The translations under genes and the position numbers were made by a program. 64,000 nucleotides of DNA, taken from assembly GCF_021556615.1 (NCBI RefSeq), contig NZ_JAKGGD010000002.1, positions 124,001-188,000 of the forward strand, in the 5' to 3' direction. Of the stretch, positions 46,480 to 54,871 are shown in pieces. Source of the DNA: Paracoccus salsus. GTDB lineage: Bacteria; Pseudomonadota; Alphaproteobacteria; Rhodobacterales; Rhodobacteraceae. Under the pieces are notes generated by a model. The model did no database searches. It saw only the letters and a program-made list of their open reading frames with translations, and was not told where the DNA came from. How positions within the stretch are numbered: position 1 is the first letter of the stretch; each line of letters opens with the position of its first letter.

Positions 46480-48663
46480 TCAGTCCATGCCGCGGGCCAG
46501 GTTTTGCGGCCCGATGAAGCGCTTTTGCAGCAGCCAGACGAGAATGCCGGTCGATAGCCCGATCGCGTCGGTCAGCCAGCCCGCCGCGATCATCGACAGC
46601 GCCGCCGCCATCAGCAGGATCCGCAGCGGCCAGCCCAGACGGCCGAAATACCAACCCTGCACCGACGCAGAGAGCAGGTAGATCCCCACCAGCGCAGTGA
46701 CCAGAACATGGATGACCTCGAACCAGCTGCCCTGCATCAACATGGCCGGCGAAGTGAAGAACATGAACGGCACCACGAAGGCCGCAAGGCCGAGGCGGAA
46801 ACTCTCGACGCTGGTTCTCATCGGGTCGGACTGCGAAATGGCCGCGCCGGCATAGGCGGCAAGCGCCACGGGCGGGGTAATTGCCGACATGACCGCAAAG
46901 TAGAAGACGAAGAAATGCGCGGTCAGCGGTTCGATCCCCATCTGGATCAGTCCCGGCGCGATCACGCTTGCCGCGACCGCATAGGCCGCGGTCGTCGGCA
47001 TCCCCATGCCCAGGATGATCGACACGATCATGGCGAAGAACAGGGCGATCAGCTGGTTCTGGCCGGCCAGCCCCAGCAGCATCGACGAGAACCTTGTGCC
47101 GATCCCGGTCAGGGCGATGACGCCCACGATGATCCCCGCGGCGGCACAGACCGCGACCAGTTGCAGCGTCATCTTCGCCGCGATCTCGAAGGCGTAAAGG
47201 ATCTTGCGCAGCCCCATGGGATAGGGCGTCAGCCAGCTGACGACCGCCGCCGAGGCCATGCCGTAGATGCCCGCGCGGATGACCGAGTATCCGGCAAAGA
47301 GCGAGACGATGAGGATGACGATCGGCAGGAACAGATAGACCTGCCGTGCCAGCTTGGCGAATTGCGGCAATTCCTCTCGCGGAAGGCCCTTCATGCCGAA
47401 CTTCTGTGCGGACAGATCGACCATGAAATAGATCGACGCGAAATACAGCATCGCCGGAATGATCGCCGCCACGACGATCTCGGTATAGGGGATGCCGGTG
47501 ATCTCGGCCATGATGAAGGCGCCGGCGCCCATGATCGGCGGCAGGATCTGCCCACCGGACGAGGCGGCCGCCTCGATCGCGGCGGCGGTCTGGGCTGGGT
47601 AACCGACCCGCTTCATCAGTGGAATCGTCAGCGACCCGGTCGATACGACATTGCCCGCGCTGGTGCCGTTGATCATGCCCATCAGGCCAGAACCGAACAC
47701 CGCAACCTTGGCCGGCCCGCCCCGCGCTCCGCCCGCCGCGGCGAAGGCGAAGTTCACGAAATACTCGCCCACCCGACTTGCCTGCAGGAACGCGGCGAAG
47801 GTGACGAACAGGATGATATAGGTCGATGAAATCGCGGTCGTCGGGCCCAGAATGCCCTGATCGGTATAGACGTAGGTGAAGAACCGGGTCAGCGAATAGC
47901 CGCGATGCTGCAGGATCCCGGGAAGCCAGGGCCCGACGAAACTGTACAGCACGAAGATCCCGGCAATGATGACCAGCGCCAGCCCCGCCAGCCGCCGCGT
48001 CACCTCGAGGATCAGGATCACCCCGGCAAAGGCTGCGTACATGTCCGCCTGTTTCGCCAGCGCAGTGCCGGCGCGCAAACGCAGCAGCGGCGCGTGATAG
48101 ATGATGTACATCGCCGCCGCGATCGCGGCCAGCGCCAGGAACAGGTCCACCACGTCGAACCGGTCGCGCCTGCGATCCGGCATCACCCAGCCCAGCACGA
48201 TCAGCCAGACCGTACCCAGCAACAGGGGCAGCCCGAAGGTCAGCGTGTAGTCGTCACTGCCGGCGGCCTGTCCGACCTCTTGCCCGGTCAGATAGAATAT
48301 CAGCACCTGCGCGAAAGCCACCGTCACCGCCACGGCACCCGGCGCCATGAGCAGCATCCGCCGCCGGTCGGGCGCTGTCGCCTGCTCCGCGGTATCCGCG
48401 TCCGTGCCGAACACGCCCGACGAGAACAGCAGAAACCCCAGCGCCAGCCCGCCGCCCACATGGATCAGGCGATATGTCCAGGTTTCCAGTGGGTAGAGAT
48501 ACATCACACCGATATGAAACACGGTGTAGACGATGCAGGCGATCGACGCGACAAGCGCAAGCCTGTCCGTCGGCATCCGCTGGTTTGCGGTAAAGATCTC
48601 TGCATCGACACCAGAGGCGATGAGCGCGCCGTCAGGCGCTTGCTGGGCTGAGGTCTGGGACAT
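46480..48663 (-). CDS. TRAP transporter fused permease (4TM/12TM, TAXI type)
   Basis: 727 aa polytopic protein combining the small (DctQ-like) and large (DctM-like) permease of a TRAP transporter, the usual partner of TAXI binding proteins. Seen: GVDAEIFTANQRMPTDRLAL, a DctM core with GSGLMGMINGTSAGNVVSTG, EAAASSGGQILPPIMGAGAF and GMGMPTTAAYAVAASVIAPG. ATG 48663 follows GGTGAGGAAGCC. Sits 110 bp downstream of the TAXI gene, same strand; substrate unknown (family members take glutamate or dicarboxylates). Confidence 0.92.
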   Translation of the reverse strand: MSQTSAQQAPDGALIASGVDAEIFTANQRMPTDRLALVASIACIVYTVFHIGVMYLYPLETWTYRLIHVGGGLALGFLLFSSGVFGTDADTAEQATAPDRRRMLLMAPGAVAVTVAFAQVLIFYLTGQEVGQAAGSDDYTLTFGLPLLLGTVWLIVLGWVMPDRRRDRFDVVDLFLALAAIAAAMYIIYHAPLLRLRAGTALAKQADMYAAFAGVILILEVTRRLAGLALVIIAGIFVLYSFVGPWLPGILQHRGYSLTRFFTYVYTDQGILGPTTAISSTYIILFVTFAAFLQASRVGEYFVNFAFAAAGGARGGPAKVAVFGSGLMGMINGTSAGNVVSTGSLTIPLMKRVGYPAQTAAAIEAAASSGGQILPPIMGAGAFIMAEITGIPYTEIVVAAIIPAMLYFASIYFMVDLSAQKFGMKGLPREELPQFAKLARQVYLFLPIVILIVSLFAGYSVIRAGIYGMASAAVVSWLTPYPMGLRKILYAFEIAAKMTLQLVAVCAAAGIIVGVIALTGIGTRFSSMLLGLAGQNQLIALFFAMIVSIILGMGMPTTAAYAVAASVIAPGLIQMGIEPLTAHFFVFYFAVMSAITPPVALAAYAGAAISQSDPMRTSVESFRLGLAAFVVPFMFFTSPAMLMQGSWFEVIHVLVTALVGIYLLSASVQGWYFGRLGWPLRILLMAAALSMIAAGWLTDAIGLSTGILVWLLQKRFIGPQNLARGMD

Positions 48664-48773
48664 GGCTTCCTCACCGGGATGACGGAAAGTCTGCGCGCCT
48701 TCCCCTTCCCGGAACCCGCCCCTCACGCGATGCGCGGGGACGGGACGCCAGGCCGGGGTCGGCGGTCAGCCGA

Positions 48774-49745
48774 TCACCTGAGGTTGTCGGGAATGGTCAC
48801 ACCCGCTTCGGTGAAATACTGCACCGCTCCGGGATGGTAGGGCATGAAGCTGTTCTTGTCCCAGTTCTCGCGCAGTGTTTCCCGGGCCGCGGCATGGATC
48901 TGCACCATGCGGTCGGGATTCTCCATCGCCAGCTTGGTGATCTCGTAGGCCAGGCTGTCAGGCATGTCCTGATGCGCGACGGCAAAGTTCCACAGCGCCA
49001 CCGTCTCCTGATCGTAGTCGTGCCCGGTGTAGGTGCCTGCGGGAATGGTCAGGGGTGCCATGGCCGGATAGGCTTCGAGGATCTTCGGCAACTCGTCCTC
49101 GGTAAAGCCGAACATCACCACATCCTGACTGGCAGCCAGTTCCGCGAAGGCCGAGATCGGCACACCTGCCGCGAAGGCGAAGGCGTCGATCAGCCCGTCC
49201 TGCAACTGTCCCGCGGCGTCTGCTGCACCGGCATAGGACACCGTCGCGTCGACCTCCAGCGCCTCCATGAACAGCGGCCAGTACGTGCCGGGCGTGCCGC
49301 CGGCGGGACCAACGCTGACCCGCCTGCCGTCCAGATCGCTGACCGAGGTGATGCCCGACGACCGCAGCGCGACCACCTGGAAGGGCGTCTGATACATCGG
49401 AAAGAGCGCGCGGATCGACTTGTGCTCCAGCCCCGGCGCCAGTTCGGATTTGCCCATCCACGCATCATAGGCCGGTCCCATTGTCACCAGGCCCATCAGG
49501 TGATCGCCGGTCTCGACCAGCGTGACGTTCTGGACCGGGCCGCCGGTCACTTCGCCAGTGGCATTCACGCCAAGCGCCTCGGTGATATAGCTGGCGAACC
49601 CGTTGCCATAGACGAAGTACGTGCCGCCCTGGCTGGCGGTGCCGATGGTCAGGCTGTTGGGCCAGTCGCTGCGATCCTGCGCGATGGCGCCACCGGCAGC
49701 GAATGTGGCCGCGGCCGCGATGGCCGCAAGTGTCTTCAGGCTCAT
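48774..49745 (-). CDS. TAXI-family TRAP transporter substrate-binding protein
   Basis: 323 aa periplasmic protein with a ~22-residue signal peptide (AAIAAAATFAAGGAIAQ). The motif SLTIGTASQGGTYFVYGNGF is the TAXI hallmark, followed by LVTMGPAYDAW and GPAGGTPGTYWP. ATG 49745 has GGGGAGGAGATC upstream. Forms an operon with the fused permease. Confidence 0.93.
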   Translation of the reverse strand: MSLKTLAAIAAAATFAAGGAIAQDRSDWPNSLTIGTASQGGTYFVYGNGFASYITEALGVNATGEVTGGPVQNVTLVETGDHLMGLVTMGPAYDAWMGKSELAPGLEHKSIRALFPMYQTPFQVVALRSSGITSVSDLDGRRVSVGPAGGTPGTYWPLFMEALEVDATVSYAGAADAAGQLQDGLIDAFAFAAGVPISAFAELAASQDVVMFGFTEDELPKILEAYPAMAPLTIPAGTYTGHDYDQETVALWNFAVAHQDMPDSLAYEITKLAMENPDRMVQIHAAARETLRENWDKNSFMPYHPGAVQYFTEAGVTIPDNLR

Positions 49746-49849
49746 GTGATCTCCTCCCCGAGCGTTCTTTTCTTGGCGCGCGCCTGATCCAGCCGACAGT
49801 GAGGGCAGCCAGGCCCGACAAGACGCATCTGAACATGCCCGATGCGTTT

Positions 49850-50010
49850 GCGGCAAGCCTTTCCGCGCGCAACTGGACTATCGGCGCGGCCGTCGCGGAA
49901 AATCGGCCCGCATCGCCGAGACGCCGAACGGCAAGCCCACAGCCGACGCGAAAGACCGGGGAGGCTTGCGACGATGGGAAGGACTTCCATCCCGATTGTC
50001 GCATGATCGA
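49850..50010 (+). pseudogene. Degenerate copy of the rplS-rpmE junction
   Basis: About 160 bp that align base for base, with scattered substitutions and small indels, to the end of rplS and start of rpmE (43220-43385). Clear matches include AAATCGGCCCGCATCGCCGA at 49900 (one mismatch to rplS), CCGACGCGAAAG at 49942 (identical), and TTCCATCCCGATTGTCGCA near 49985 (rpmE start). No open frame remains. Overall identity looks like three quarters or more by eye. Confidence 0.72.
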
Positions 50011-50157
50011 TCCCTTACGCCGCCCTTCCGGGCAGCGCTTTCATCGGCGCCCTCCGCATCGCGCGCGATTTTTTCACGAAGGCGTGATCGTCTGCACCTC
50101 ATGTCCCCGACCTTACGTGAATTGTGTTACCTGCGTCCAATACCAAGGAGGATTACG

Positions 50158-50679
50158 ATGCATTTTGCTAAGTTTACCGCTCTTGCCGCCAGCGCCGTCA
50201 TGATGGGCTCCGTTGCCTTCGCCGACATGCACGGCGATATGCCCGCGACTGTCGTCGACATCGTGGTGGGTTCCGACGACCACACCACGCTCGAGACTGC
50301 CGTGGTCGAGGCTGGCATGGCCGAAACGCTGTCCGGCGAGGGCCCGTTCACCATCTTCGCCCCGACCGATGCCGCCTTCGCCGCGCTGCCCGAGGGCGCG
50401 CTTGACGCGGCGCTGGCCGAGGAAAGCAAGGAAACGCTGACGGCGATCCTGGGCTGCCACGCCGTGGGCGCCAAGGCCATGGCCGCGGACGTCATCGCCA
50501 TGGTCGAAGAGGGTGGCGGCACAGCCGAAGTCACCACCGTCGGCAACTGCAAGCTGAACCTCACCGTCGTAGACGGCATGGTCAAGATCAATGACGCGGT
50601 CACAGTGACCGCCGCCGATCTGGCTGCTGGCAACGGCGTCGTTCATGTCATCGACGGCGTCCTGATGCCGGCGATGTAA
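50158..50679 (+). CDS. Fasciclin-domain secreted protein
   Basis: 173 aa. Signal peptide of ~21 residues (ALAASAVMMGSVAFA), then one FAS1 domain with FTIFAPTDAAFAALPEGALD and the terminal GVVHVIDGVLMPAM. RBS AAGGAGG at 50145. Such small alphaproteobacterial fasciclin proteins are periplasmic or outer-surface adhesion-like proteins of unclear function. Own terminator follows. Confidence 0.93.
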   Translation: MHFAKFTALAASAVMMGSVAFADMHGDMPATVVDIVVGSDDHTTLETAVVEAGMAETLSGEGPFTIFAPTDAAFAALPEGALDAALAEESKETLTAILGCHAVGAKAMAADVIAMVEEGGGTAEVTTVGNCKLNLTVVDGMVKINDAVTVTAADLAAGNGVVHVIDGVLMPAM

Positions 50680-50706
50680 GCCCTGTCTTTTGGCAGAGTT
50701 GGAAGA

Positions 50707-50730
50707 GGGGGCCTGCGGGCCCCCTTTTTT
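50707..50730 (+). terminator. Rho-independent terminator after the fasciclin gene
   Basis: Stem GGGGGCC (50707-50713) with GGCCCCC (50718-50724), 4-base loop, followed by six T. Convergent ecm ends 22 bp further on. Confidence 0.92.
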
Positions 50731-50751
50731 CATGCCGATCGCCGATGCGGT

Positions 50752-52710
50752 TCAGGCCGCCGCCGCGCCCGGCTCGACCAGTGCCACGATGTCCATCATG
50801 ATGGTGTTCAGCTGGAAATCCTTGGGCGTGTAAACCCGCGTGACCCCCATCGCCAGCAGCCTTCGCGCATCCTCATCGGGGATGATGCCGCCCACGATCA
50901 CCGGCACATGGCCCAGCCCCGCCTCGCGCATCCGCGCCATCAGATCCTCGATCAGCGGCAGGTGGCTGCCCGACAGGATCGACAGGCCGACCACATGCGC
51001 CTCGTCTTCCTTCGCGCGGGCGACGATCTGCTCGGGGGTCAGGCGGATGCCCTCATAGGTGATGTCCATGCCGCAGTCGCGGGCGCGGAAGGCGATCTGC
51101 TCGGCGCCGTTGGAATGGCCGTCCAGACCCGGCTTGCCGACCACGAATTTCAGCCGCCGGCCCAGCCTTGCGCTGACCGCATCGACGGCCTCGCGGATGT
51201 CTTCCAACCCTTCGGTGCGGTTCGAGGGGCTCGCCGACACGCCGGTCGGGCCGCGATATTCGCCATGGATCTGGCGCATGACGTCGGCCCATTCGCCGGT
51301 CGTGGCGCCCGCCCTGGCCGCCTCGATGGAGTAGGGCATCACGTTACGCCCCTCCGACGCCGCCTGGCGCAAGGCGGCCAGTGCCGCCTCGACCGCCGCC
51401 TCGTCGCGCGCGTCGCGCCACGCCCGCAGCCGGTCGATCTGATCCTGTTCCAGCTCGGGATCGACCACCATGATGCCGCCATCCCCCGCTGTCAGCGGCG
51501 ATGGCTCGCCCTGCTGCCAGCGGTTGACGCCCACCACGACGGTCTCGCCAGCCTCGACCCGGTTCAGCCGCTCGGCATTCGATTCGACCAACCGTGACTT
51601 CATGTAGTCGATGGCGGCGATCGCCCCGCCCATCTCGTCCAGCAGGCGCAACTCGTCGCGCGCGCCCTGCTTCAGTTCCTCGACCTTCGCCGCGATGGCG
51701 GGGTTGCCGTCGAACAGATCAGCAAATTCCAGAAGGTCGGTCTCGTAGGCAAGGATCTGCTGCATCCGCAGGGACCATTGCTGATCCCAGGGCCGCGGCA
51801 GGCCCAGCGCCTCGTTCCAGGCCGGCAGCTGCACGGCCCGCGCCCGCGCGTTCTTCGACAGCGTGACGGCCAGCATCTCGAGCAGGATGCGGTAGACGTT
51901 GTTTTCAGGCTGCTGCTCGGTCAGGCCCAGGCTGTTGACCTGCACGCCATAGCGGAAGCGGCGGAATTTCGGGTCCTCGATTCCGTATCGCTCGGCCGTG
52001 ATCTCGTCCCACAGCTCGGTAAATGCGCGCATCTTGCACATCTCGGTCACGAACCGGATGCCGGCATTCACGAAAAAGCTGATTCGGCCGACCATCGCCG
52101 GGAAATCGGCCTGCGGCACCTTGCCCTTCAGATCGTCCAGCACCGCGACGCCGGTCGCCAGCGCATAGGCCAGTTCCTGCTGCGGCGTCGCCCCAGCCTC
52201 TTGCAGATGATAGGAACAGACATTCATCGGGTTCCATTTCGGCAGATGCTCGCGCGTGTAGGCCGCGACATCGGTAATCATCGCCAATGAGGGCTTGGGC
52301 GGGCAGATATAGGTGCCGCGCGACAGGTATTCCTTGATCAGGTCGTTCTGGACCGTGCCCTGCAGCTTGCCGATATCAGCGCCCTGCTCCTCGGCCACGG
52401 CGATATACAGCGAAAGCAGCCAGGGCGCAGTCGCGTTGATCGTCATCGAGGTGTTCATCTGCTCCAGCGGGATCTGGTCGAACAGCGCCCGCATGTCGCC
52501 CAGATGGCAGACCGGCACGCCGACCTTGCCGACCTCGCCGCGCGCCAGCACATGGTCGCTGTCATAGCCGGTCTGGGTGGGAAGGTCGAAGGCAACGCTG
52601 AGGCCGGTCTGGCCCTTCGCAAGATTGCCCCGATACAGTTCGTTCGATTTTTCCGCGGTCGAGTGCCCCGCATAGGTGCGGAACAGCCAGGGTTTGTCCT
52701 TCTCGGCCAT
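50752..52710 (-). CDS. ecm: Ethylmalonyl-CoA mutase
   Basis: 652 aa adenosylcobalamin enzyme that converts (2R)-ethylmalonyl-CoA to methylsuccinyl-CoA in the ethylmalonyl-CoA pathway (acetate and C1 assimilation). Seen: PWLFRTYAGHSTAEKSNELY, NTSMTINATAPWLLSLYIAV, the catalytic-site QVNSLGLTEQQPENNVYRIL, and the C-terminal B12 domain with KPGLDGHSNGAEQIA (cobalt-ligand DxHxxG), LSILSGSH and VGGIIPDED. ATG 52710 is preceded by GCGAGGGC. Divergent from ccr, a step of the same pathway, and dependent on the vitamin made by cob genes such as cobS. Confidence 0.95.
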   Translation of the reverse strand: MAEKDKPWLFRTYAGHSTAEKSNELYRGNLAKGQTGLSVAFDLPTQTGYDSDHVLARGEVGKVGVPVCHLGDMRALFDQIPLEQMNTSMTINATAPWLLSLYIAVAEEQGADIGKLQGTVQNDLIKEYLSRGTYICPPKPSLAMITDVAAYTREHLPKWNPMNVCSYHLQEAGATPQQELAYALATGVAVLDDLKGKVPQADFPAMVGRISFFVNAGIRFVTEMCKMRAFTELWDEITAERYGIEDPKFRRFRYGVQVNSLGLTEQQPENNVYRILLEMLAVTLSKNARARAVQLPAWNEALGLPRPWDQQWSLRMQQILAYETDLLEFADLFDGNPAIAAKVEELKQGARDELRLLDEMGGAIAAIDYMKSRLVESNAERLNRVEAGETVVVGVNRWQQGEPSPLTAGDGGIMVVDPELEQDQIDRLRAWRDARDEAAVEAALAALRQAASEGRNVMPYSIEAARAGATTGEWADVMRQIHGEYRGPTGVSASPSNRTEGLEDIREAVDAVSARLGRRLKFVVGKPGLDGHSNGAEQIAFRARDCGMDITYEGIRLTPEQIVARAKEDEAHVVGLSILSGSHLPLIEDLMARMREAGLGHVPVIVGGIIPDEDARRLLAMGVTRVYTPKDFQLNTIMMDIVALVEPGAAAA

Positions 52711-53155
52711 CGCAGATGCCCTCGCAACAATATTTCCGTTGCTGACCGGATACAGAAACATTCCTGCGCCGTCAATTCGCCGCGCTGCGGCGTGGCGGGG
52801 ATTTCGGCTTAGCCGACCGCAGCGCGCAGCCCTGAGCCACACCGGGACGGCGGACCGACATGCGGCGGCTGCGGTTTCGCTGCCTTTTTCGCACACACGC
52901 CCGATCCCGGCCTGCCGCCCGGCCCGGCCCGATCAGGCTTCGGACTTCGGCGCGATTCGGCCCCAGACCCGGATTTCGCCGTCGCGGATGCGGCAAACTT
53001 CTGCACTGCGGCTACGCACGCCCGCACGACACGCCAATTTCGGACATATTGTTACCCAAATTACCCATCAGCCTGTTGCAATGTTGCGCGCACACCGATA
53101 CGCAACTGCAAGAAGCGTGGCGATTCTGCGCTGCGGCACGACGAAGGAGAAAATC
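52711..53155. promoter_or_regulatory. Divergent ecm-ccr control region
   Basis: 445 bp with no supported gene. It contains an inverted repeat GCAAC (52724-52728)-9 bp-GTTGC (52738-52742) just upstream of ecm, a 10-bp inverted repeat CGCGCTGCGG (52781-52790) with CCGCAGCGCG (52817-52826) enclosing a smaller TCGGC-TTA-GCCGA palindrome, and a TTGCAATGTTGCGC element about 75 bp before ccr. TTGCAA-type elements resemble the binding sites of ScfR/PccR-type short-chain acyl-CoA regulators. Confidence 0.45.
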
Positions 53156-54445
53156 ATGGCCCTGGACGCACCGTCCCAGATTGCGCCTTACGAGGCGCCC
53201 GAGAAGGATCTCTACGAAATCGGTGAGATGCCGCCGCTTGGCCATGTGCCCCGGCAGATGCATGCCTGGGCGATCCGCCGCGAACGGCAGGGAGAGCCCA
53301 CTCAGGCGATGCAGCTCGAGGTCGTGGATACGCCCACGATCGACAGCAACGAGGTGCTGGTCCTGGTGATGGCGGCAGGCGTCAACTACAACGGCATCTG
53401 GGCGGGGCTCGGCATTCCGGTCAGCATGTTCGACGTCCACAAGCAGCCCTATCACATCGCCGGGTCGGATGCCTCGGGCATAGTCTGGGCCGTGGGCGAC
53501 AAGGTCAAGCGCTGGAAGGTCGGCGACGAGGTCGTGATCCACTGCAACCAGGACGACGGCGACGACGAGGAATGCAACGGCGGCGACCCGATGTATTCAC
53601 CGACCCAGCGCATCTGGGGATACGAGACGCCGGACGGCAGCTTCGCGCAGTTCACCCGCGTCCAGTCGCAGCAGCTAATGCCGCGCCCGCGCCACCTGAC
53701 ATGGGAGGAATCGGCCTGCTACACGCTGACGCTGGCCACCGCCTACCGGATGCTGTTCGGCCATGAGCCGCACGAGCTGAAGCCCGGCATGAACGTGCTG
53801 GTCTGGGGCGCGTCGGGCGGCCTCGGCTCCTACGCGATCCAGCTGATCAACGCTGCGGGCGGCAACGCCATCGGCGTGATCAGCGAGGAGGACAAGCGCG
53901 ACTTCGTCATGGGTCTCGGCGCCAAGGGCGTCATCAACCGCAAGGAATTCACCTGCTGGGGCCAGCTGCCCACCGTGAACACGCCGGAATACAAGGAGTG
54001 GTTCAACGAGGTCCGCAAGTTCGGCAAGGCGATCTGGGACATCACCGGCAAGGGCAACAATGTCGATATCGTCTTCGAGCACCCCGGCGAGGCGACCTTC
54101 CCGGTCTCGACATTCGTGTGCAAGAAGGGCGGCATGGTGGTGATCTGCGCCGGCACCACCGGCTTCAACTGCACCTTCGACGTGCGCTATCTCTGGATGC
54201 ACCAGAAGCGCGTGCAAGGCAGCCATTTCGCCCATCTCAAGCAGGCCAGCGCGGCCAACCGGCTGATGCTGGAACGCCGGCTCGATCCCTGCATGTCCGA
54301 GGTGTTCCCCTGGGCCGAGATCCCGCAGGCGCACATGAAGATGTACAAGAACCAGCACAAGCCGGGCAACATGGCGGTTCTGGTGCAGTCGCCGACGACC
54401 GGGCTGCGCACCTTCGAGGACGCGCTGGAGGCCGGACGCCTCTAG
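53156..54445 (+). CDS. ccr: Crotonyl-CoA carboxylase/reductase
   Basis: 429 aa MDR-superfamily enzyme that reductively carboxylates crotonyl-CoA to (2S)-ethylmalonyl-CoA with NADPH and CO2, the key step of the ethylmalonyl-CoA pathway. Seen: MHAWAIRRERQGEPTQAMQL, AAGVNYNGIWAGLGIPVSMF, the Rossmann loop VLVWGASGGLGSYAIQL, and FEHPGEATFPVSTFVCKKGG with the CO2-pocket residues. RBS AAGGAGAAAATC. Partner of divergent ecm. Confidence 0.96.
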   Translation: MALDAPSQIAPYEAPEKDLYEIGEMPPLGHVPRQMHAWAIRRERQGEPTQAMQLEVVDTPTIDSNEVLVLVMAAGVNYNGIWAGLGIPVSMFDVHKQPYHIAGSDASGIVWAVGDKVKRWKVGDEVVIHCNQDDGDDEECNGGDPMYSPTQRIWGYETPDGSFAQFTRVQSQQLMPRPRHLTWEESACYTLTLATAYRMLFGHEPHELKPGMNVLVWGASGGLGSYAIQLINAAGGNAIGVISEEDKRDFVMGLGAKGVINRKEFTCWGQLPTVNTPEYKEWFNEVRKFGKAIWDITGKGNNVDIVFEHPGEATFPVSTFVCKKGGMVVICAGTTGFNCTFDVRYLWMHQKRVQGSHFAHLKQASAANRLMLERRLDPCMSEVFPWAEIPQAHMKMYKNQHKPGNMAVLVQSPTTGLRTFEDALEAGRL

Positions 54446-54470
54446 CAAGCGACCGACACGGATCAAGCCC

Positions 54471-54504
54471 GCCGGGTACCGCCGCATCGCGCGCGGTGCC
54501 CGGC
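54471..54504 (+). terminator. Terminator-like hairpin after ccr
   Basis: 12-bp stem with one G-T pair, GCCGGGTACCGC with GCGGTGCCCGGC, 10-base loop. No strong T-run (TGTCTCT follows), so it may be inefficient. Sits between convergent genes. Confidence 0.5.
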
Positions 54505-54574
54505 TGTCTCTGCACGCCGCCGATGCGATCATCTCTCCACGCCGCCCTGACCCGCGATCCGGGCGTCGGGCCGG

Positions 54575-54781
54575 TCAGATGTCCGTCCCACCGGCACCGG
54601 AATAGCGGCATTTCCATTCGCGAACGGTTTCGCGCGGATGTGTCTCGATCCACCGGGCCAGTTCGTTCTGACCTTGCAGCATGCAGGTGAACAAGCCGTT
54701 CTGCTCTTCGAACAGAAGGCTGCGATCCTGGCAGACATCGGGCTCGGCCATGAGGCATGTGACGAAGAACAATTCGATCAT
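54575..54781 (-). CDS. Small hypothetical protein, conserved type
   Basis: 68 aa, MIELFFVTCLMAEPDVCQDR, then LLFEEQNGLFTCMLQGQNEL. Four cysteines, a Trp-rich end (ARWIETHPRETVREWKC). The pattern (CL...PDxC...C...WxxxHPxxxVxxWxC) resembles a small cysteine-bearing protein known from other Rhodobacteraceae. A strong GGGAGGAAGCAGG lies upstream. No function known. Confidence 0.72.
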   Translation of the reverse strand: MIELFFVTCLMAEPDVCQDRSLLFEEQNGLFTCMLQGQNELARWIETHPRETVREWKCRYSGAGGTDI

Positions 54782-54871
54782 CCTGCTTCCTCCCTGCGCG
54801 CAACCACGCGCGATTTCGCGAAAGGTTGCATGGCTCTTCGCTTTCCGGCGGCGGCGCGATATGGCTGGGCG

